Positions 21,437 through 26,790 of a DNA stretch of 26,790 bases are shown in pieces. The stretch's first letter is position 1, and each line of letters opens with the position of its first letter. Made by a program: the position numbers and the translations under genes. This DNA is from an uncultured Bacilli bacterium. GTDB taxonomy: Bacteria > Bacillota_I > Bacilli_A > RF39 > UBA660. The stretch is taken from assembly GCA_947630865.1 (NCBI GenBank), contig CANRJE010000009.1, forward strand, positions 1 through 26,790, read 5' to 3'. A model generated the notes under the pieces. The model was not told the DNA's origin. It searched no databases and worked only from the letters and a program-made list of their open reading frames with translations.

Positions 21437-21805
21437 TTATAGTACTTCTTTAGCTAAAGATACGATTTTCATGAAATCCTTATCACGAAGTTCTCTAGCT
21501 ACTGGTCCAAAGATACGTGTTCCTACTGGACTCTTATCATCTTTAATAATTACACAGGCATTGTCATCAAACTTAATGTATGACCCATCATCACGTCTTA
21601 CACCAAATTTACTACGTACGATTACGGCTTTGACAACTTTGCCTTTTTGAACTGTGCCGTTTGGAATAGCATTTTTAACTGTTCCAACAACTATATCACC
21701 AATATTTCCAGTCTTAACTTTACTTCCTCCTAAAACACGAATAACAAGTAATTCACGTGCTCCAGAATTATCAGCAACTTTAAGACGACTTTCTTGTTGA
21801 ATCAT
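21437..21805 (-). CDS. rplN: 50S ribosomal protein L14
   Basis: L14 lies at the subunit interface and is the docking site of silencing factor RsfS in bacteria. The 122-residue sequence begins MIQQESRLKVADNSGARELL and ends FGPVARELRDKDFMKIVSLA, with a strongly conserved core. The RBS is AAGGAGG. Confidence 0.99.
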   Translation of the reverse strand: MIQQESRLKVADNSGARELLVIRVLGGSKVKTGNIGDIVVGTVKNAIPNGTVQKGKVVKAVIVRSKFGVRRDDGSYIKFDDNACVIIKDDKSPVGTRIFGPVARELRDKDFMKIVSLAKEVL

Positions 21806-21829
21806 AATTTCCTCCTTATAAGACTAAAG

Positions 21830-22087
21830 TTATAAAATAACTGCTTTTTCTACTATTTCTTTCAAATAGAAATATTTTGTTTTTGATAATGGTCTTGTTT
21901 CAACTATTCTAACAGTATCTCCTACATTTGCAATATTTTTTTCATCATGAACAGCATACTTTTTAGAATATTTAACTCTCTTACCATATAATGGGTCTTT
22001 TTTATAAGTTTCTACAACTACTGTTATGGTTTTATTGTTTTTACTACTAACAACTTTCCCAACTAACTCTTTACGTCTTTTTTCCAT
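21830..22087 (-). CDS. rpsQ: 30S ribosomal protein S17
   Basis: S17 is an OB-fold 16S rRNA-binding protein. Its 85 residues include LVGKVVSSKNNKTITVVVET, YGKRVKYSKKYAVHDE and GDTVRIVETRPLSKTKYFYL. The ATG shares one base with the rpmC stop (TAATG), implying coupled translation. Confidence 0.99.
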   Translation of the reverse strand: MEKRRKELVGKVVSSKNNKTITVVVETYKKDPLYGKRVKYSKKYAVHDEKNIANVGDTVRIVETRPLSKTKYFYLKEIVEKAVIL

Positions 22088-22284
22088 TATTTAGCCTCCA
22101 TCTCACGTTCTCTTAAAACGGTTTTGCATCTTGCAACATCATGTCTTAGTTCTTTTATTCTTGAAGGTTTTTCTAATAGTCCAGTTGCTTGTTGAAAACG
22201 TAAATTAAATAATTCTTGTTTTGCATCAACTATTTTTTTATTGATTTCTTCAGTGGTCATTTCTCTTATTTCTTTAACCTTCAT
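22087..22284 (-). CDS. rpmC: 50S ribosomal protein L29
   Basis: L29 is located at the exit tunnel and takes part in the docking site of trigger factor and SRP. From the ATG at 22284 it has 65 residues: MKVKEIREMTTEEINKKIVD, then the LFNLRFQQATGLLEKPSRI signature. A longer reading begins five codons earlier but does not match the family start. The gene overlaps the end of rplP by 11 nt. Confidence 0.97.
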   Translation of the reverse strand: MKVKEIREMTTEEINKKIVDAKQELFNLRFQQATGLLEKPSRIKELRHDVARCKTVLREREMEAK

Positions 22285-22714
22285 TTTTATCACCACCATT
22301 TTCCATTTCTTTGGTTACAAATTTTGTTTTGATTGGTAATTTGTGACTAGCTAAACGAAATGCTTCACGAGCAACATCTTCAGTTACACCACCAATTTCA
22401 AACATAATTTTACCTTCTTTTACAACGGCAACCCACTTATCAACAGCACCCTTACCTTTTCCTTGACGAGTACCAAGTGGTTTACTTGTAACTGGCATAT
22501 GTGGGAAAATATTAATCCAAACATTTCCACCACGTTTCATATATCTTGTCATAGCAACTCTGGCAGCTTCGATTTGATTAGTTGTAATCCAAGCACCTTC
22601 TTTTGCCATTAAGCCATATTCACCAAAACTTAATTTAGTGTTTCCTTTAGCTTTTCCTTCATAAGGTAATCTATGAACTCTTCTATATTTAACTCTTGCT
22701 GGAATTAAAGCCAT
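22274..22714 (-). CDS. rplP: 50S ribosomal protein L16
   Basis: L16 helps position the A-site tRNA. The 146-residue sequence from the ATG at 22714 reads MALIPARVKYRRVHRLPYEG, with GLMAKEGAWITTNQIEAARV, GGNVWINIFPHMPVT and GTRQGKGKGAVDKWVAVVK. The ATG is preceded by AAAGGAGG. The longer reading upstream overlaps rpsC. A short tail (TKEMENGGDKNEG) follows the core. Confidence 0.98.
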   Translation of the reverse strand: MALIPARVKYRRVHRLPYEGKAKGNTKLSFGEYGLMAKEGAWITTNQIEAARVAMTRYMKRGGNVWINIFPHMPVTSKPLGTRQGKGKGAVDKWVAVVKEGKIMFEIGGVTEDVAREAFRLASHKLPIKTKFVTKEMENGGDKNEG

Positions 22715-22715
22715 A

Positions 22716-23366
22716 TTACTTACCTCCTTTATCTTTTGAAGGAAGGATTTCACCTTTATAAATCCATACTTTTACTCCAATTTTACCAAATGTAGTATCA
22801 GCTTCACTACAAGCATAATCAATATCTGCTCTAAATGTATGAAGTGGAATAGTACCTTCCTTATATCCTTCGCTTCTTGCCATATCAGCTCCACCTAAAC
22901 GACCTGAGACACTTGTCTTAATTCCTTTAGCTCCAGCTTTCATAGCATTTTTAATAGCACGTTTTTGGGCCATTCTAAATGAGGCTCTATTTGATATTTG
23001 TTTTGCAATAGAATCAGCTACAAGTTTAGCATTCATATCAGCCTTTTTAACATCAACGATTGAAACTTGAACTGGATGACCAACAACTTTTTGAAGTTCT
23101 TTCTTTAACTTCTCAATCTCTTCGCCACCTTTTCCAATTAAAACACCAGGTTTTGCAGAGTGAATTGTTACTTCACATCTTTTTTTATTTCTTTCGATTT
23201 CGATTTTTGCAATACCTTTATCTTTTAAGTTTTTATCAATATATTCACGAATTTTTACATCTTCTAATAAATATTTTGAAAAATCCTTTTTAGGAGCATA
23301 CCATTTAGATTCCCAGTCTTTATTAATACCTATTCTTTGTCCAATTGGACTTACTTTTTGTCCCAT
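22716..23366 (-). CDS. rpsC: 30S ribosomal protein S3
   Basis: S3 forms part of the mRNA entry channel. The 216-residue protein opens GQKVSPIGQRIGINKDWESK, has the KH-domain GKGGEEIEKLKKELQK, then KQISNRASFRMAQKRAIKNA and VSGRLGGADMARSEGYKEG. The RBS is AGGAG. The C-terminal KGEILPSKDKGGK is short, as in Bacillota. Confidence 0.99.
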   Translation of the reverse strand: MGQKVSPIGQRIGINKDWESKWYAPKKDFSKYLLEDVKIREYIDKNLKDKGIAKIEIERNKKRCEVTIHSAKPGVLIGKGGEEIEKLKKELQKVVGHPVQVSIVDVKKADMNAKLVADSIAKQISNRASFRMAQKRAIKNAMKAGAKGIKTSVSGRLGGADMARSEGYKEGTIPLHTFRADIDYACSEADTTFGKIGVKVWIYKGEILPSKDKGGK

Positions 23367-23374
23367 AATATCTC

Positions 23375-23707
23375 CTATCTCTCCTCGACACTTATAACAA
23401 TGTGACTCGTTCTTTTATCTTTACGTCCTATACGACCTCTAGAATCAAACATAATTCTTTTCATAACAGGACCAGCATCAACTCTAGCTTCGCTTACATA
23501 TAAAGTATCTTCATTCATTTTATTATTATTAACTGCATTTGCAACAGCTGAATCTAAAACTTTTAAAACCATCTTTGATGCTTTTGTATTATAATTTACT
23601 AATATGGTTTTTGCATCAGATACTTTTTTACCACGAATTAAATCAACTACTAGTCTAATTTTAATAGGTGAAATACGCATACCTTTTGCAATAGATTTTG
23701 CTTCCAT
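23375..23707 (-). CDS. rplV: 50S ribosomal protein L22
   Basis: L22 lines the exit tunnel with its beta-hairpin, and mutations there affect macrolide sensitivity. The 110-residue protein contains GMRISPIKIRLVVDLIRGKK and the hairpin region with VDAGPVMKRIMFDSRGRIGR, ending TSHIVISVEE. The RBS AGGAGG has a rather long 10-nt spacing. Confidence 0.99.
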   Translation of the reverse strand: MEAKSIAKGMRISPIKIRLVVDLIRGKKVSDAKTILVNYNTKASKMVLKVLDSAVANAVNNNKMNEDTLYVSEARVDAGPVMKRIMFDSRGRIGRKDKRTSHIVISVEER

Positions 23708-23725
23708 ACTTTATTTCCCTCCTAG

Positions 23726-23998
23726 TTATTTATTAGTCTTGTTTTCGCCATGTCCACCAAACTTACGAGTTTGTGAAAACTCTCCTAATTTATGTCCAAC
23801 CATATCTTCTGTTACATAAACTGGAATAAATTCTTTTCCATTATGAACAGCAAAAGTATGTCCTATAAAATCAGGATAAATAGTAGAACGGCGAGACCAA
23901 GTTTTAATAACTTCTTTCTTTCCAGATTCATTTAAACTTTTGACCTTTGTTAATAATCTATCAAATACATAAGGTCCCTTTTTTAGACTTCTTGCCAT
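23726..23998 (-). CDS. rpsS: 30S ribosomal protein S19
   Basis: S19 sits in the 30S head next to S13. Its 90 residues show MARSLKKGPYVFDRLLTKV, TWSRRSTIYPDFIGHTFAVH and the closing GHKLGEFSQTRKFGGHGENK. The RBS is AAGGAGAG. It lies between rplB and rplV. Confidence 0.99.
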   Translation of the reverse strand: MARSLKKGPYVFDRLLTKVKSLNESGKKEVIKTWSRRSTIYPDFIGHTFAVHNGKEFIPVYVTEDMVGHKLGEFSQTRKFGGHGENKTNK

Positions 23999-24009
23999 AT
24001 TTACTCTCC

Positions 24010-24840
24010 TTATTTATCGTTTCTTCTTCTAACGATTAACTTATCGCTAGCTTTTTTCTTACGAGTTTTATATCCAAGGGCTGGTTTACCCCAAGGTGTA
24101 ACTGGTCCTTTACGACCAACTGGAGCTCTACCTTCTCCACCACCATGTGGGTGATCGTTAGGATTCATAACAGAACCACGAACTGTTGGACGAATTCCTA
24201 AGTGACGAGTACGTCCAGCTTTACCTAAGTGAACAAGTTCAAAGTCAGCATTTCCAACTTCACCAATAGTTGCCATACAAGTTCCAAGTACCATTCTTTG
24301 TTCTCCACTTGATAAACGAATCATTACATATTTTCCTTCACGTCCTAAGATTTGAGCACTAGTTCCTGCACTTCTAGCAAGAGCTCCACCTTTCTTTGGA
24401 CGAAGTTCAATATTATGAATTATAGTACCAACAGGGATATTCATAATTGGTAAAGCATTACCTACTATAATATCAACATTTTCTCCACTTACAATTTTAT
24501 CTCCTACTTTTAAATCTTTAGGAGCAATAATATATCTTTTTTCTCCATCAACATAATTTATTAATGCAATATTTGCACTTCTGTTTGGGTCATATTCAAT
24601 AGAAGCTACAGTTCCAGGAATATCGAACTTATTTCTTTTGAAATCAATGATACGATATTTTCTTTTTTCTCCACCACCATGATGTCTTACAGTAATTCTT
24701 CCTTGATTATTACGACCACCATTTTTCTTAATTGTAACGGTTAGACTTTTTTCTGGAGTAGACTTAGTAATTTCTTCATTTACAAGTGTACTCATTTTAC
24801 GTCTAGCATTAGTTGTTGGTTTAAAATTTTTAATAGCCAT
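24010..24840 (-). CDS. rplB: 50S ribosomal protein L2
   Basis: L2 is essential for subunit joining and peptidyl transfer. It has 276 residues from the second of two adjacent ATGs, giving MAIKNFKPTT. The core has GRNNQGRITVRHHGGGEKRK and the conserved NPNDHPHGGGEGRAPVGRKG with the key His of the peptidyl-transferase region. GGAGG lies 3 nt from the first ATG and 6 nt from the second, so the second is preferred. Confidence 0.98.
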   Translation of the reverse strand: MAIKNFKPTTNARRKMSTLVNEEITKSTPEKSLTVTIKKNGGRNNQGRITVRHHGGGEKRKYRIIDFKRNKFDIPGTVASIEYDPNRSANIALINYVDGEKRYIIAPKDLKVGDKIVSGENVDIIVGNALPIMNIPVGTIIHNIELRPKKGGALARSAGTSAQILGREGKYVMIRLSSGEQRMVLGTCMATIGEVGNADFELVHLGKAGRTRHLGIRPTVRGSVMNPNDHPHGGGEGRAPVGRKGPVTPWGKPALGYKTRKKKASDKLIVRRRNDK

Positions 24841-24853
24841 CATGACCCTCCTT

Positions 24854-25135
24854 CTAGTTTAAGTCAATCGTTTGTCCGGCTTTTAAAGTAACAATAGCTT
24901 TTTTACATCTGTTACTAAGTCCCGTATAACGACCAACTCTTTTTTTCTTAACAGTCATATTTAAAGTACGAACTTCAACAACTGAAACGTTAAATAACTT
25001 TTCAACAGCTTCTTTAATTTCTATTTTAGTAGCTTTAGGTGAAACCTTAAAACTATATTGATTTAAAGTTTGTCTATCTCTACTTTTTTCTGTAACTAAA
25101 GGAGCTTTAATAATTTCTAAATATTTTGTATCCAT
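24854..25135 (-). CDS. rplW: 50S ribosomal protein L23
   Basis: L23 is the main trigger-factor and SRP docking protein at the tunnel exit. Its 93 residues include IIKAPLVTEKSRDRQTLNQY, ATKIEIKEAVEKLFNVSVVE and KKKRVGRYTGLSNRCKKAIV. The start lies 1 nt after the rplD stop, so it probably depends on coupling; the GAGGAGG upstream is within the end of rplD. Confidence 0.98.
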   Translation of the reverse strand: MDTKYLEIIKAPLVTEKSRDRQTLNQYSFKVSPKATKIEIKEAVEKLFNVSVVEVRTLNMTVKKKRVGRYTGLSNRCKKAIVTLKAGQTIDLN

Positions 25136-25136
25136 A

Positions 25137-25733
25137 TTATTTTAATGCCTCCTCAATTTGTTTGATAGCATCCGTATCGGCTAATAGATAATCAGCATTA
25201 ACTAAATCTAAAACATTAATTTCATATGGTTCCATAATTAAGATATTTTGTAGATTACGACTTGCAAGAATTAAATTTTCTGTTAATTCATGAGCGACTA
25301 GTAATACTTTTTTATCATTAATTTCAAGACTTTCTAATAATTTAATCATTTCCTTAGTCTTTGGTGTTGCTAATTCAAATTTGTCTACTACAATGATTTC
25401 TTTATCTTTATTTTTATAAGATAAAGCTGATTTTAATGCTAATTGTCTTTCCTTACGATTCATTTTGATTTTATAATCACGTGGTACTGGTCCTAGTGCA
25501 ATTCCGCCACCTCTCCATTGTGGAGCACGAATTGATCCTTGACGAGCACGACCTGTACCTTTTTGTCTCCAAGGTTTTCTACCTCCTCCAGAGACTTCAC
25601 TTCTTGTTTTTACTTTATAAGTTCCTTGACGAAGACCACAGCGACAAACATTAATTGCATCACGCAATACGTTATCGTTTGGAGTAATGCCAAAGACTTC
25701 TTTATTTAATTTAATGTCATTAACTCTTTCCAT
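25137..25733 (-). CDS. rplD: 50S ribosomal protein L4
   Basis: L4 lines the exit tunnel; in E. coli it also represses the S10 operon. From the ATG at 25733 it has 198 residues. The conserved loop TRSEVSGGGRKPWRQKGTGR, with ARQGSIRAPQWRGGG, is present near residues 40-75. The ATG has AAGGAGG 5 nt upstream; an in-frame GTG six codons earlier lies before the RBS. No leader for L4-type autoregulation can be judged because the operon start is outside the window. Confidence 0.98.
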   Translation of the reverse strand: MERVNDIKLNKEVFGITPNDNVLRDAINVCRCGLRQGTYKVKTRSEVSGGGRKPWRQKGTGRARQGSIRAPQWRGGGIALGPVPRDYKIKMNRKERQLALKSALSYKNKDKEIIVVDKFELATPKTKEMIKLLESLEINDKKVLLVAHELTENLILASRNLQNILIMEPYEINVLDLVNADYLLADTDAIKQIEEALK

Positions 25734-25760
25734 ATTTTCCTCCTTAAACACAATTCAAGA

Positions 25761-26525
25761 TTATTCTTGTACTGGTTCCTCTTCCTTAGTCTCTGTAGTT
25801 TCTTCAGTTTCCTTTACTTCCTCAGTATCAGTAGTTGTCTCTTCTAAAGTAGGAGTTTCTACTTCATAAACCATTAATTCTTCTAACTTATTTATCTTAT
25901 CAGGATTTTTAACGGCTGTTTTTACAATAACTAAAGCATTTTTTGGTCCTGGAACATTTCCTTTAATTAACATAATGTTATTTTCTAAATCAATTTTTAC
26001 AACTTCAAGATTTTGAACAGTTGTAAGAACATGTCCCATATGTCCTGGTAACTTCTTTCCTTTTAATACGTGCATTGGAAGAAGTGTTCCCATTGAACCT
26101 ACTCCACGGTGATATTGACTACCATGTCCCATAGGTCCTCTTGTTTGATTGTAACGTTTAATAACACCTTGGAATCCCTTACCTTTAGAAATTCCAGAAA
26201 CGTCAACCATTTCACCTTCCTTAAATATACTAGCATCAACTGTTTGACCTAAAGTATATTCACTTACATTTACTCCCCTTATTTCTTTTAAGAAGCGCTT
26301 AGGTTCAGCACCTGCTTTTTTCAAATGACCCATTTTTGGTTTATTTAAACTTTTTTCACGAGTTGTAAAACTTCCAAGTTGAATTGCTTCATAACCATCT
26401 TTTTCAAGAGTTTTAATTTGAGTTACAACATTAGGTTCAATTTCTAAAACAGTAACAGGAATTAATTTTCCACTCTTAGAAAAAACTTGAGTCATTCCAA
26501 TCTTTTTACCTAAGATTCCTTTCAT
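25761..26525 (-). CDS. rplC: 50S ribosomal protein L3 with acidic C-terminal tail
   Basis: L3 is an early 50S assembly protein near the peptidyl-transferase centre. The core runs MKGILGKKIGMTQVF to GPKNALVIVKTAV, with the conserved loop RGPMGHGSQYHRGVGSMG. The total is 254 residues, while L3 usually has about 210. The last 35 or so form a Glu/Thr-rich tail (TEEVKETEETTETKEEEPVQ) of low complexity. Two ATGs, at 26531 and 26525, are possible. The second is better spaced from GAGAGG (9 nt versus 3 nt) and fits the family start. Confidence 0.97.
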   Translation of the reverse strand: MKGILGKKIGMTQVFSKSGKLIPVTVLEIEPNVVTQIKTLEKDGYEAIQLGSFTTREKSLNKPKMGHLKKAGAEPKRFLKEIRGVNVSEYTLGQTVDASIFKEGEMVDVSGISKGKGFQGVIKRYNQTRGPMGHGSQYHRGVGSMGTLLPMHVLKGKKLPGHMGHVLTTVQNLEVVKIDLENNIMLIKGNVPGPKNALVIVKTAVKNPDKINKLEELMVYEVETPTLEETTTDTEEVKETEETTETKEEEPVQE

Positions 26526-26547
26526 ATTCATTTTCCTCTCTTTCTAA

Positions 26548-26790
26548 TTATTTGTTTTGTTTAATGTCGATATCAACACCACTTGGTAAATCAAGATGTG
26601 TTAGAGCATCAATAATTTCCTTACTTGGATTTTTGATATCAATAAGTCTTTTATGTGTTCTCATTTCAAATTGTTCACGTGAATCTTTATCCTTATGAAC
26701 AGCTCTTAAAATTGTAAACTTTTCAATTTCAGTTGGAAGTGGTACTGGTCCACTTATTTCTCCACCTGCTCTTTTAACAGTTTCAACAAT
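26548..26790 (-). CDS. rpsJ: 30S ribosomal protein S10 (C-terminal part, cut by window edge)
   Basis: S10 is part of the 30S head and also works as NusE in antitermination. The last 80 codons are present, reading IVETVKRAGGEISGPVPLPT, then HKDKDSREQFEMRTHKRLID and ending LPSGVDIDIKQNK. About 22 residues and the start lie beyond the right edge. It precedes rplC by 22 nt, as in the standard S10 operon. Confidence 0.97.
   Translation of the reverse strand: MVETVKRAGGEISGPVPLPTEIEKFTILRAVHKDKDSREQFEMRTHKRLIDIKNPSKEIIDALTHLDLPSGVDIDIKQNK

Overview
The window is AT-rich DNA in which every supported gene lies on the minus strand, so transcription runs from high to low coordinates. The gene set points to a member of the Bacillota, close to Bacilli: RnpM (YlxR), DnaD, the ylbD-ylbE-ylbF-rsmD cluster, a T-box in front of proS, zinc-type S14 and strong AGGAGG ribosome binding sites. 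TGA is used as a stop (secY, dnaD, rimP), so the code is the standard bacterial one and not the Mycoplasma code. The low GC, compact operons and trimmed gene set (short RimP, no L30 gene, no ylxQ gene) suggest a reduced, possibly host-associated uncultured Bacilli lineage. That placement is inference.

Right half (12822-26790): one long ribosomal-protein superoperon in the order rpsJ (partial), rplC, rplD, rplW, rplB, rpsS, rplV, rpsC, rplP, rpmC, rpsQ, rplN, rplX, rplE, rpsN, rpsH, rplF, rplR, rpsE, rplO, secY, adk, map, infA, rpmJ, rpsM, rpsK, rpoA, rplQ. It closes with a strong intrinsic terminator after rplQ. The usual rpmD (L30) between rpsE and rplO is missing.

Middle (8107-12680): a YbiT/YkpA-like ABC-F ATPase whose second ATP site looks degenerate; an operon of an unknown membrane-anchored protein, dnaD and nth; and a complete type III toxin-antitoxin locus. 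That locus has three 34-nt toxI RNA repeats, a hairpin attenuator and a ToxN/AbiQ-family toxin gene, preceded by a promoter and three closely spaced dyads.

Left part (1-8355): a proline T-box leader controls proS (archaeal/eukaryotic-type enzyme), which is coupled by a 1-nt overlap to a fused RdgB/HAM1-like plus Nudix house-cleaning protein. Next come ylbD, ylbE, ylbF, rsmD, a small prepilin-like membrane protein and deoD. A gene for an acidic, C-terminally anchored protein stands alone, and the window ends in the rimP-nusA-rnpM-infB operon, cut within infB.

The most noteworthy items are the ToxIN locus with its dyad cluster, the RdgB-Nudix fusion, the asymmetric ABC-F, the half-length RimP, and the small class III-signal-like ORF hidden between rsmD and deoD.
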